38,851 bases of DNA, from assembly GCA_944384825.1 (NCBI GenBank), contig CALWUT010000020.1, forward strand, positions 1 through 38,851, in the 5' to 3' direction. A program made the translations under genes and the position numbers. The notes below the pieces were generated by a model. It was not told where the DNA came from, ran no database searches, and saw nothing but the letters and a program-made list of their open reading frames with translations. Of the stretch, positions 23,080-30,331 are shown one piece after another. The first letter of the stretch is position 1. Every line of letters starts with the position of its first letter. Source of the DNA: an uncultured Clostridia bacterium (GTDB lineage Bacteria; Bacillota; Clostridia; Oscillospirales; Acutalibacteraceae).

Positions 23080-23451
23080 TTAATTATTCATTGTTTCAGT
23101 TTCTTGGATTTTAACTCTTACTCCTTTATCTTTTTGGTATTCATGTGTTATCGAGTTTATATATTTTCCTGTATCATCTCGTATAATATAACCCTTTAGA
23201 CCGTCAATAATCAGTTTCGCTATGTATCCATGATTGTCTAAATCCAGCTTAGAGTGCCACTTAAAGGCTATATTTACTGGCTTTTCAAACATCTTTTGTG
23301 CTACATTCTGAGATTTCATAGAAAGTCTTACGATTTCATGTATCTTTTGAGATTGTTTTCTTCGTGTTCCCCAATGAAGTCCACCGTAAATGCTGTTCAA
23401 ACTTAGTTTCGAGTTAACTTTTATAGGGAGCGTAAACTCTATTTCTTTCAA
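23080..23451 (-). CDS. RusA-family Holliday junction resolvase
   Basis: The RusA active-site region is visible as KLDLDNHGYIAKLIIDGLKG and IRDDTGKYI, with the conserved DxDN, Lys and second Asp pair. RusA cuts four-way junctions made during phage recombination and replication. The start is placed at TTG 23451, six bases after AAGAAGGTG. The in-frame GTG at 23460 lies within the Shine-Dalgarno itself. The protein is about 123 residues, normal for the family. Confidence 0.9.
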   Translation of the reverse strand: MKEIEFTLPIKVNSKLSLNSIYGGLHWGTRRKQSQKIHEIVRLSMKSQNVAQKMFEKPVNIAFKWHSKLDLDNHGYIAKLIIDGLKGYIIRDDTGKYINSITHEYQKDKGVRVKIQETETMNN

Positions 23452-23464
23452 TCTTTTCACCTTC

Positions 23465-24346
23465 TTAAAATTGGTTTAGTCCTAGAAAATCATTCATAAA
23501 ATCTGATGATTCTTGAGCTTTTTGACTTCTTCTACTCTCGCCAAGAACTGCGACAGGGTGGCACATTTGCAAAATTCTGTCGTATATTCGTCTGTAACTT
23601 GTATTTTCGTCTGTTTTCATGTCTTTATATTTTAGATTAGTAGTGATAATCAAAGGTTTTCCCGAACGATAACGAGTATCAATAATCTCATAAATTTTTT
23701 CCAGGGAATAGGGGGTGTCACGTTCTACACCTAAATCATCAATTACAAGAAGTGAAACATAAGAAATTTTATTTAAAATATAATTTTTTCCCTCTTGGCT
23801 ATATCCAAGCTTTGTTATAAGGCTTGGAATATTAGTTATTAAAACGCTTCTGGCTTGCGAGATTACTGCGTTTGCAATACACCCTGCATAAAAGGTTTTG
23901 CCTGTGCCGACTTGCCCGCAAAATATAAGTCCCTTGCCAAGTCTATACATATAAGAAAAATTATGTGCATACTTTTTACATGCTCTTGATATATTTGGAT
24001 TTTTATTATCATCATATGAAAAGGTGTATTTTAAATAATTTTCATCAGTAATTCCTTCTTTTCTGAATCTTTCTATTAACATTTGAGTTTCAATTTGCTT
24101 TTGTCTTATATTTTCAGCTTCTTCTTGCTCTTTCCTACACTTGCAGAGTACAGGGAAAGGGTGATTTTTATATCGCTCGTAAAACTTGCTTGTTTTATCA
24201 AAATCTAAAAATTTTTCTCTTGGAGTATGACACTTTCCACAGATTAAAAGCCCCTCTGAATTTTTATAATCTTCTTCGCAAAAATCTTCATTATTTCTAG
24301 CAATTCTCACAGTATTATCAATCACACTAAATACTGTATTATTCAA
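23465..24346 (-). CDS. DnaC-like helicase loader (AAA+)
   Basis: This 293-residue protein has an N-terminal zinc-ribbon-like segment (GLLICGKCHTPREKF, and later LCKCRKEQEE), then the AAA+ core with Walker A FCGQVGTGKTFYAG and Walker B VSLLVIDDLGVER, and a sensor region with PLIITTNLKYKDM. It belongs to the DnaC/IstB-like ATPases that load the replicative helicase at the phage origin. It starts with TTG after AAGGGGG and follows the replication initiator, the normal pairing. Confidence 0.92.
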   Translation of the reverse strand: MNNTVFSVIDNTVRIARNNEDFCEEDYKNSEGLLICGKCHTPREKFLDFDKTSKFYERYKNHPFPVLCKCRKEQEEAENIRQKQIETQMLIERFRKEGITDENYLKYTFSYDDNKNPNISRACKKYAHNFSYMYRLGKGLIFCGQVGTGKTFYAGCIANAVISQARSVLITNIPSLITKLGYSQEGKNYILNKISYVSLLVIDDLGVERDTPYSLEKIYEIIDTRYRSGKPLIITTNLKYKDMKTDENTSYRRIYDRILQMCHPVAVLGESRRSQKAQESSDFMNDFLGLNQF

Positions 24347-24358
24347 ATTATTACCCCC

Positions 24359-25159
24359 TTAAATCCAATCGTTTATATTTGTGCTGTTATCTGCTTTCGG
24401 CTTTACTTCTGCATTTCCTTTGACTAAATCTTGATAAGAACCCTCTAAAACTTTAAGAAAATTATCCTCTGTTATGAGCCAATCAAAATTAGCTTTCCAG
24501 CCTTGATTACCTGATTTACCACATAAAAACGAGCTTTTTTGTGTGTTTTCAAAAACTTTTTTAAAATCTTCTAGCGAATAGCCAAGACTAAACATCAGAG
24601 CAATTATTTTTTTCGTCTTTTGCATAATTAAATACGTCAGTATTTAGTTTATTGTTTATAGTTTTATGTTTAGGGATATCAGAGACGCACTTTTCATGCG
24701 GTATTTGAGAGTTATTGGGTATAAAATAGGTTGTACAATTGGGTATAATTTGGGGTATATTCATCATACCTTTGTCATTGTTTTTGGGTATATTATTGGG
24801 TATGATAAATATACCCTTTTTTCAATATTTTCCTGTTTTCCAAAGCTATAAATTATCTGCTTTTTTTCAGGCATATTGATTTTATAACTGCTTGGCTTGC
24901 TTTTTTTACCAGCTTTATATTCAATTAATCCTAACTCAATAAGCCTGTTTCTATTATTTCTAAAAGTAATTTCACTTGTCATGTGCATTTCAAGCATTAG
25001 TTCAAGATTAGAAACTTTTATCCATTCACACCAACCTGAAGCATTTACTCTGCGTAATATCCTCATCAATATGCATTCCTGAATTGCGGTCAACGGATTC
25101 TGCTGTTCCCAAACATAAAAAGCATTCAAAAATTTTATGTAGTTATCTACTTTAGGCAT
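24359..25159 (-). pseudogene. Phage replication initiator, broken by two compensating frameshifts
   Basis: The N-terminal part (24764-25159) is a winged-helix domain (LEMHMTSEITFRNNRNRLIE then LGLIEYKAGKKSKPSSYKI). The C-terminal part (24359-24625) has GWKANFDWLITEDNFLKVLE, the conserved end of replisome-organiser proteins. Between them a frame exists with IPN-type repeats (IIPNCTTYFIPNNSQIPHEK and so on) linking to NTDVFNYAKDEK. One base lost in the A6 run at 24817-24822 and one gained in the A7 run at 24607-24613 explain the breaks. Corrected, it is one protein of about 266 residues. Iterons lie inside it. As written, no full initiator is made. Confidence 0.75.
24715..24816. repeat. Iteron cluster, putative phage replication origin
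   Basis: Five direct copies of a GGGTAT(A/G) core begin near 24717, 24741, 24753, 24786 and 24798, with an inverted copy (ATACCC) at 24811-24816. Spacings of about 12, 24 and 33 bases keep them on one face of the helix. They lie within the replication initiator gene, a common place for siphovirus origins, and encode its IPN repeats. Confidence 0.65.
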
Positions 25160-25264
25160 ATTATTTCGTTTGTATATCTGTTTACGTTTGCCTTAGAAAG
25201 TCCGCCACTTAATACATTTCTATATCTTTAAACGTTTTCTTCGGCTATCATTCAGCTTATACAA
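25147..25264 (-). pseudogene. Small phage ORF with two single-base deletions
   Basis: A strong AAAGGAGGG site precedes TTG 25264. The frame as written stops after 14 codons. Adding one A in AAAG and one T in ATTAAG, both short homopolymers, gives exactly 39 codons plus stop. The corrected protein would begin MYKLNDSRRKRLKDIEMYLS and end NVNRYTNEIICLK, stopping just inside the initiator start. The family is unknown. The match of length, start and operon position argues that this is a real gene that is broken or mis-sequenced. Confidence 0.45.
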
Positions 25265-25288
25265 ATTTTGCCCTCCTTTAAATCATTT

Positions 25289-25666
25289 TTAAAATGGTAA
25301 ATCTTCATTGGAAACATCTAGTAAATCTATATCAGTTTCTTCATTCCTTTTGAATGCACAAAAATTCACTTCTCTTACAACCACCTCATACGCTTTTCTT
25401 TTTATACCTTGCTTATCTTCGTATTCTCTCGTTTCAAATCTTCCGTCTATAATAACCGGCTCTCCTTTTTTAAAATGTTTACATATAAACTCTGCGGTCT
25501 TGTTCCATGCCACACAATCTATGAAATCAGCTGTTTTTTCACTATCTGCGGTAGTTTTAGAGCGTCCTACCGCAAGTGAAAATTTAACTACATTATTACC
25601 ATTTGGAGTGATTTTCAGTTCGGGAGTGTGAGTAAATCTACCCATACAAGAAAAATTATTCAGCAT
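25289..25666 (-). CDS. ssb: Single-stranded DNA-binding protein
   Basis: This 125-residue SSB has the OB-fold pattern: NNFSCMGRFTHTPELKITPN, FSLAVGR, FIDCVAWNKTAEFICKHFKK and GRFETREYEDKQG. The acidic C-terminal tip NEDLPF recruits replication and recombination partners. It coats ssDNA and probably works with the DUF1071 annealing protein encoded just upstream, whose end it overlaps by 11 bases. Shorter than host SSB because the flexible linker is reduced, as usual in phages. Confidence 0.94.
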   Translation of the reverse strand: MLNNFSCMGRFTHTPELKITPNGNNVVKFSLAVGRSKTTADSEKTADFIDCVAWNKTAEFICKHFKKGEPVIIDGRFETREYEDKQGIKRKAYEVVVREVNFCAFKRNEETDIDLLDVSNEDLPF

Positions 25667-26525
25667 TTTCTTTTTCCTCTTTCTTTTTAAAGTTTTTTAG
25701 CTTATTTATTGCTTGATTTGCTTGTGATTCTGTTAATTCAAATAATTCCTTTACTTTGTATTTTGTCAGTATTCCTTGTTTAATTTTTTCGGCTTGTCCA
25801 TTATATTTTTTTATTTCACTGACGAGTAAATTTATAGTTTTATCGTCCGCTGTGTTTTTCTTTTCTTCCTTTATTTCTTCTTGTACTTCGGGTAAATCTT
25901 CCCCTGAATAAATATAAAGCCCTAACCCAAACATAGCTAAATTCTTAACTAAACACCGCATAATCGTTTTGTTGATGTCAAACATCGTGGCAGGCTCAAC
26001 AACAATACCTTTTTTGTATCTGGTATCGTAAGTATAAGGTTTATTTTTCATAGCTTTGTTGCTACTATCCATAACGGGAAGCCACATGGAATGGGTAAGA
26101 CCATCAATCGTGATTTCTGTAAATACCATATAGCCTGTGTTTTCATCGTAAACATAGGGAAGCTGATTTTCTCCAAAAAGATGTATTTTATATGTGAGAG
26201 TAGGGAAGCGTTTTTTAGCTTCCGCCCATGCATAAGTCCACGACAAATATGACAAATTATTTTTCTTTTCTATATGTTCATTTACATTAACCTCATAAAG
26301 TTCTTTAAACACGTTTTCACCTCTTGACAATTCTTTATTTTCTGGTAAACTATTACTTGAACTAACGTTGTTCAAACAATAATTATTGTTGCTCTCCAAA
26401 GAGGTTATGTCTTTGGAGGCTTTATCTATTTCAGGGGTAATTTCGCTTGCTTTCTTTATGGCGTTTTTGCCCTGTTTTTTATTTATTTCGTTTACTGTTT
26501 CATCTAAAATATTTTTGTCACTCAT
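25656..26525 (-). CDS. DUF1071 single-strand annealing protein
   Basis: This 289-residue protein has a low-complexity N-terminus (about 1-75), then the DUF1071 core: NLSYLSWTYAWAEAKKRFP (about residues 88-106), IDGLTHSMWLPVMDSSNKAM, and VEPATMFDINKTIMRCLVKN with GLGLYIYSGEDLP. DUF1071 proteins are proposed Rad52-like annealing factors (Sak type) for phage recombination. The C-terminal 70 residues are Lys/Glu-rich and helical. It is cotranscribed with ssb, which supports the recombination role. It starts with ATG after GAAAGGAA. Confidence 0.85.
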   Translation of the reverse strand: MSDKNILDETVNEINKKQGKNAIKKASEITPEIDKASKDITSLESNNNYCLNNVSSSNSLPENKELSRGENVFKELYEVNVNEHIEKKNNLSYLSWTYAWAEAKKRFPTLTYKIHLFGENQLPYVYDENTGYMVFTEITIDGLTHSMWLPVMDSSNKAMKNKPYTYDTRYKKGIVVEPATMFDINKTIMRCLVKNLAMFGLGLYIYSGEDLPEVQEEIKEEKKNTADDKTINLLVSEIKKYNGQAEKIKQGILTKYKVKELFELTESQANQAINKLKNFKKKEEKENAE

Positions 26526-26539
26526 TTTTATATTCCTTT

Positions 26540-26653
26540 CTAATATTCATTTGAAAACAGTATTGTTGTTATATTTGCGTACATTTCTTTAATTACATAA
26601 ACTTTTCCTTCACTCGTCTTATAACAAGCTAAAGTGCGGTTATTTTTATTTCC
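26540..26653 (-). other. Open stretch continuing in frame after the Gp157 stop
   Basis: Directly after the TGA of the Gp157 gene the same frame stays open for 37 codons and reads sensibly (for example TLACYKTSEGKVYVIKEMYA) to TAG at 26540. No ATG, GTG or TTG precedes it, although TGAGGA could serve as a ribosome site. It is either a small gene that lost its start, a readthrough extension, or chance. Confidence 0.3.
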
Positions 26654-27163
26654 TCACTTTATGATTAGATTTTGATTTTCTATAAGCTGTGCATAGGGAC
26701 AATCAAGATTACCTTTTTCAATTTCTTCTTTAATTAGCTTCTTGTCGGGTGTATATGTTATCTTTTTATTGATAAAATTCTCTTTTTGATTTTCTATTGC
26801 CCAACCTATAAATTTGTCAGATATTTTTGTTTGTGTACTTTTTCTTATAGATATGGTATGTATAGGTGTTTCAATTTTGTTTTTGCCTATATATACCATT
26901 TTGTCCTTTAAATAATTTTCGAGTTTTTGGATGTTTTTTGATTTAACTTCCAATCTATGTTTTAGCCTTTCTAACTCATTTTCTATCGCTTCACAATCCG
27001 AAGTTAGTTCTCCAATAACTAAAGCGATGTTATTTGCCTTTTCACTAAATGTTTCATTAATATTTTCTAGTCTAGTAATAAGTTCATCAGATAGTTCATC
27101 TTGGTTTTGGCAATCTGTTAAAATTTCGGCATATTCATTTGTTATTTCATATAACGTACTCAT
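26654..27163 (-). CDS. Siphovirus Gp157-family protein
   Basis: This 169-residue protein has the Gp157 layout: N-terminal STLYEITNEYAEIL, a long coiled-coil (about residues 40-95) and a C-terminal IETPIHTISIRKSTQTKI followed by a PDKKLIKEEIEKG segment. The family is widespread in early operons of Streptococcus and related phages next to annealing proteins. Its exact function is not established. It starts with ATG after AGGAAGCG. Confidence 0.9.
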   Translation of the reverse strand: MSTLYEITNEYAEILTDCQNQDELSDELITRLENINETFSEKANNIALVIGELTSDCEAIENELERLKHRLEVKSKNIQKLENYLKDKMVYIGKNKIETPIHTISIRKSTQTKISDKFIGWAIENQKENFINKKITYTPDKKLIKEEIEKGNLDCPYAQLIENQNLIIK

Positions 27164-27165
27164 TT

Positions 27166-27390
27166 TTACGCTTCCTTTCGTAAGAATGGATAATTTTCAA
27201 TTTCAAGTTCTAATTGTCTATGTTTTTTGGCATCTTTACTTTCTAAATATTCCTTTACAAGTTCGTCTAAAAGTTCTTTTTCAATTTCTTCATGGCACTT
27301 TTTACAGTAAACCGCACTTCCAAATTTATATAAAACTTCATCTTTAATGACATCTTTAAAACATCTGTCACATAATACTTTAATTTTCAT
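27166..27390 (-). CDS. Small zinc-ribbon phage protein
   Basis: This 74-residue protein has two CxxC pairs (LCDRCFKD at residues 6-13 and YCKKCHEE at about 28-35), then a charged helical C-terminus. A structural zinc site is likely. It follows AAGGAG and lies 2 bases upstream of the Gp157 gene. Early siphovirus operons often include such genes of unknown role. Confidence 0.75.
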   Translation of the reverse strand: MKIKVLCDRCFKDVIKDEVLYKFGSAVYCKKCHEEIEKELLDELVKEYLESKDAKKHRQLELEIENYPFLRKEA

Positions 27391-27439
27391 ATTTTGATTG
27401 TTCTCCTTAAATATTTTTGATACAATAAACTCGACTTTT

Positions 27440-27462
27440 GTTCCGAGCGTTTAACTCGGAAC
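27440..27462 (-). other. Perfect stem-loop in the early operon
   Basis: GTTCCGAG and CTCGGAAC form an 8-bp stem with a 7-base loop. No T run follows on the minus strand, so it is not an intrinsic terminator there. It may be a processing site or mRNA stabiliser between the two small zinc-protein genes. Confidence 0.5.
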
Positions 27463-27483
27463 CTTTCTAATTTAAATGACATC

Positions 27484-27684
27484 TTAAAAGCAATTCCCAT
27501 TTTCGTTTTCTGCTTCTTTTTTAAAACTGTCCATACAGTATTCGCAATATAGCTCTCCTTTTATTTCCCAAATATCCTCGCCTGCATAAATGTCTTGTCC
27601 ACATTCTGCACAGTATCCTACTGTTTCAGGCTCTGGTGGCTCCAACCAATATCTGGGTTCTTGTAATGCGTACATCCTTTTCAC
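27484..27684 (-). CDS. Small zinc-ribbon phage protein, first early gene
   Basis: This 66-residue protein has CxxC pairs in YCAECGQD (about residues 24-31) and YCEYCMDS (about 46-53), an acidic body and a final NGNCF. The layout is common in small first-in-operon early genes of Clostridia phages. It starts with ATG after AAAGGCGGTG, downstream of the leftward early promoter. Function unknown. Confidence 0.75.
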   Translation of the reverse strand: MKRMYALQEPRYWLEPPEPETVGYCAECGQDIYAGEDIWEIKGELYCEYCMDSFKKEAENENGNCF

Positions 27685-27751
27685 CGCCTTTCAATTCTGA
27701 TTTGGGTTGATTTTTATTGCAAAATTAAATTAAAATTAATCCTACAATAAT

Positions 27752-27780
27752 ATTATATTATAAAACTTATAAAAGCCCAA
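27752..27780 (-). promoter_or_regulatory. Leftward early promoter with candidate repressor sites
   Basis: On the minus strand TTGGGC, a 17-base spacer and TATAAT. A TGTAG/CTACA pentamer recurs in the 194-base divergent region, at about 27742 (overlapping the start point), 27811 and 27829, and could be half-sites for the divergent repressor. No clean promoter for the repressor gene is visible beyond a TATTAT near 27833. Confidence 0.6.
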
Positions 27781-27877
27781 CAGTTTTTATTAAGTTATTT
27801 ATAATAACTGTAGATTTATTCTCATTTTTGTAGTATTATATATTTATCAAATCTTGTAAGTTAGAAAAGAGGGGAAA

Positions 27878-28216
27878 ATGATGTTTAAAAGGCTTAGAGA
27901 AGCTCGCAAGTTTTTGGGATTAAATCAAACAGAATTTGCCGAAAAAATTGGAATTACGCAAGCAGCATATTCTGCTATTGAAAGTGGTGGCACTCCTTTA
28001 TCAGGCAAGCGAATTAAAACTATATGTGCAATTTTTGATATTTCTGAAAAATGGTTAAGAACAGGGGAAGGTGATATTCTTGACTCTTCTCACTACATAA
28101 GTAAACTAAAAAATATTAGTAAGGATTTAACGGAAGAATCTCAAAAATACCTTGTGATAATGGCAGAAAATCTTTTAAATCTACAAAAAAGTTTTATTAC
28201 ACCTAAAGATGAATAA
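27878..28216 (+). CDS. CI/Cro-like phage repressor (XRE)
   Basis: This 112-residue protein has a textbook helix-turn-helix: RLREARKFLGLNQTEFAEKI, GITQAAYSAIESGGTPLSGK, then KTICAIFDISEKWLRTGEGD. It is divergent from the early operon, the standard position of a lysogeny repressor. It has no LexA-like cleavage domain (the rest is a short helical tail), so induction would not be by RecA-stimulated cleavage of this protein. It starts with ATG after GAGGGG. An ATG pair lies at 27878 and 27881. Confidence 0.88.
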   Translation: MMFKRLREARKFLGLNQTEFAEKIGITQAAYSAIESGGTPLSGKRIKTICAIFDISEKWLRTGEGDILDSSHYISKLKNISKDLTEESQKYLVIMAENLLNLQKSFITPKDE

Positions 28217-28261
28217 AACTTAAAGAATAAATATTTATTATCAATTTTTATTTACGCTTTC

Positions 28262-28393
28262 TTATTTGAATATTTTTAAACATATTCTTCTAAATGCTTC
28301 TATTGTTTGTTTTCTAAGTTTTTTTATTTGTAAACTTTGGTATATAACGCACCAAATTAACACTGCGTTGATTATCAATAATGTCGTTTCCAT
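28262..28393 (-). CDS. Small membrane peptide (43 aa)
   Basis: A short minus-strand ORF preceded by GAAAGGAAG. It encodes METTLLIINAVLIWCVIYQS, one membrane-spanning helix, followed by a basic amphipathic tail (KKLRKQTIEAFRRI and so on). It converges on the repressor gene. The strong ribosome site favours it over the overlapping plus-strand frame. It could be a small phage membrane protein or a toxin-like peptide. The family is not recognised. Confidence 0.55.
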   Translation of the reverse strand: METTLLIINAVLIWCVIYQSLQIKKLRKQTIEAFRRICLKIFK

Positions 28394-28667
28394 TTTTATT
28401 TCTTCCTTTCATTTTGTTTTAGAATATAAAAAATCCATGAATACTTTTGGTACTCATAGTAAATAATTTGTAAATATAAATTATTCCCTCGGTAGTAGGA
28501 TATAAAAAATTTTTTCTAAGAATTTTCTAAGAATTTATTTTTTATAGAAGTTTTTATAAAGTAGCTATTTTCCAATGTTACACATATATAGACATTTAAA
28601 ATCGCATGAAATATAGCACTCAGCAGCATTATATAAAATCAAATAAACCTATATAATAAATGCTACA
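28394..28667. other. Intergenic region at the prophage end
   Basis: AT-rich, no gene seen. It holds a short tandem duplication of TTCTAAGAATTT around 28515-28537. A segment near 28610-28622 (ATATAGC then CTCAGC) resembles a tRNA D-arm and may be a decayed part of the tRNA remnant that follows. Confidence 0.4.
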
Positions 28668-28717
28668 CTACAATGGCATTCAAGAGGTCAGCAGTTCGAT
28701 TACGCTTATCTCCACCA
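28668..28717 (+). repeat. Degraded tRNA-Ala 3' part, putative attachment-site scar
   Basis: The sequence reads as the anticodon arm, T arm and acceptor 3' strand of a tRNA: loop ATGGCAT gives anticodon GGC (Ala), then AGGTCAGCAGTTCGATTACG and CTTATCTCCACCA. The anticodon stem has two mismatches and the T stem two, and no normal 5' half precedes it, so it is not a working tRNA. Phages often integrate at tRNA 3' ends, so this is probably an att remnant. Confidence 0.6.
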
Positions 28718-28721
28718 AACA

Positions 28722-28770
28722 AAAACCGCACGGATACTGGCTTTCTAAGGTGTCTATGCGGTTTTTATTT
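28722..28770 (+). terminator. Intrinsic terminator after the tRNA remnant
   Basis: AAAACCGCA and TGCGGTTTT form a 9-bp outer stem, with an inner GATAC/GTGTC pairing, followed by a T-rich run. It looks like the original terminator of the tRNA gene copied with the remnant. Confidence 0.8.
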
Positions 28771-28888
28771 TTTCTCGATTTCTGTTTTTCTAAAAAATAA
28801 ATATAAACTATTTTGTAGAATGATGTTTTTATTTGTTAGAGTGTAAAAACATTATCTCTGTTATCACTTTCAATGAATTGCCTTGGTT

Positions 28889-28975
28889 TTAAAATATGAA
28901 CATAAATATACCTGTGGTTTCAATCTCAGAATGTCTTAGCCACTTTTGTATTTTCTTTAGACTCCATACAAATAT
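28889..28975 (-). pseudogene. Tyrosine integrase, C-terminal fragment
   Basis: A minus-strand frame reads VWSLKKIQKWLRHSEIETTG and stops soon after (IFMFIF). The IQKWLRHSEIETT segment matches the conserved HxxxxTT end of tyrosine recombinases (LGHSxIxTT), with His present, but the terminal Tyr helix is changed and everything upstream is missing. It lies 170 bases from the tRNA remnant, so it is likely the relic of the integrase that used that site. Confidence 0.65.
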
Positions 28976-29005
28976 ATTCTATACTTTTTTATACTCTTTT
29001 AATAT

Positions 29006-30331
29006 TTAGTTTTTAACAAAATATGCTTTTATGTTTTCTTCGGCTGGCACAAATTTTATAGTAACACTTTTGTTTGTGTCTTTTCCCATTGTTTTTGAAA
29101 AAAGGCTATAAATTTTATCTTCGAGTTTGTGTCTGGCACGCCCTTGCATGATCTTATCTTCAAAGATATAATTTGCCATCTCTTTTAAACTTTCTTCTTC
29201 AAAGGTTACACTTGCTAATTTAAATGGACCGTTTTTATCAGTTAAAACTTTTGTTACATCTTCGGCTAAATCACTAATGATTCCTCGGCAAGCTTCGATG
29301 GATAGATATTCAAATTCAATAATGTTAAGTCTTTGCGCACCCCCACCCGCTGTACCGCCAATTCCGAAGTTTTTTTCTAGTTCTTCTCGTGTTTCATTGG
29401 TTGTAATTAAAAACAAAACTTTGCTACAATCAACTTCTTTATTCATAAACTTATATCTACCTGTTGAAGCAATTGAGCGAATAATTTCATCGGCACTATT
29501 ATCATATGAAGGAGCATTCCCTATGCTAGTTTGATTAGGTATTGCATAACCACCAATATTTATCATTGTTCCAGGTTTAGCACTTTTTTGCTTCATTTTT
29601 TCGTATTCATCAATTATAACGATAGATTCGCACCAATCAAGGACGTGTGCAAGCATTGGTGATTCTTCTTCTTTTGCAATAATACCATCACTGCCTGTAT
29701 ATGCATTTTTTTCGCGTTTTATGCCCACATTCTTTGAAGAAACGGTTTTAAAAAGCTGTGTGCCAAGGTCGGATTCGCTGGTAATACTTTCGCTATGACA
29801 GAAAATACAAGTTCTTTCGGGGTGTTTCAAAAATGCGTCTGCGATTGCATAGCACATTTTTGTTTTGCCTATTCCAGGACTGCCAATTAAGTAAACAACG
29901 TTTCCTCGCAATTCTTTAATATCATTTTCGTTCCGTTTCACATTGTCAATTCTTGCAATAACACCGCTTAAAGCATCAAATATTTGTTCTTTGGCTTTTT
30001 CTTGTCCATATACTCGGATTTCAGATTTATTTTCAACTATATCTTCAAGATTTTTTATGATTTCATTTGGATCTTTGAACCCTTTAAGCTCTTCACGATC
30101 AATTTCATTATTATATTCATTAATTTTAGAAGTTATAAAATTACGAATACCTCTTACTAAAAAATTATCCACTATAATTTCTTTAATTATGTAACCGACA
30201 GTACCTATTCTAAATGATGAATTTGTCGTTGGTGCAGTCTTGGCTGCAAAAGTTTGAATTGAAAATGTGCTTGTGAATATTATTGTCAACGCGGCAAGAG
30301 ATGCTATGGTTTTTGTTTTAGTCTTGTTCAA
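29006..30331 (-). CDS. Exported AAA+ ATPase (Clp/torsin-like)
   Basis: This 441-residue protein has a Sec signal peptide (KTKTKTIASLAALTIIF, cleavage likely after TFAA near residue 30). The rest is a Clp-type AAA+ module: VYGQEKAKEQIFDAL (108-122), Walker A GSPGIGKT (150-157), Walker B IVIIDEYEKM (Asp241, Glu242), sensor 1 FLITTNET (307-314) and a C-terminal small domain with QGRARHKLED near 395-404. AAA+ proteins need ATP, so an exported one is odd. Torsins in the eukaryotic ER lumen are the known parallel. The start is TTG 30331 after GGGGA. No partner protease is adjacent. Substrate unknown. Confidence 0.85.
   Translation of the reverse strand: MNKTKTKTIASLAALTIIFTSTFSIQTFAAKTAPTTNSSFRIGTVGYIIKEIIVDNFLVRGIRNFITSKINEYNNEIDREELKGFKDPNEIIKNLEDIVENKSEIRVYGQEKAKEQIFDALSGVIARIDNVKRNENDIKELRGNVVYLIGSPGIGKTKMCYAIADAFLKHPERTCIFCHSESITSESDLGTQLFKTVSSKNVGIKREKNAYTGSDGIIAKEEESPMLAHVLDWCESIVIIDEYEKMKQKSAKPGTMINIGGYAIPNQTSIGNAPSYDNSADEIIRSIASTGRYKFMNKEVDCSKVLFLITTNETREELEKNFGIGGTAGGGAQRLNIIEFEYLSIEACRGIISDLAEDVTKVLTDKNGPFKLASVTFEEESLKEMANYIFEDKIMQGRARHKLEDKIYSLFSKTMGKDTNKSVTIKFVPAEENIKAYFVKN

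Noticed and set aside
24715-24816. CRISPR-like array at the GGGTATA repeats
   Set aside because: The repeat unit is only about 7-10 bases with irregular spacing and no spacers; it fits iterons.
28266-28466. A 66-codon plus-strand hydrophobic ORF
   Set aside because: It has no ribosome site and overlaps a minus-strand 43-codon ORF with a good one; the hydrophobicity is a mirror effect of AT-rich membrane codons.
28668-28717. A functional tRNA-Ala(GGC) gene
   Set aside because: The 5' half is missing or scrambled and both visible stems carry mismatches.
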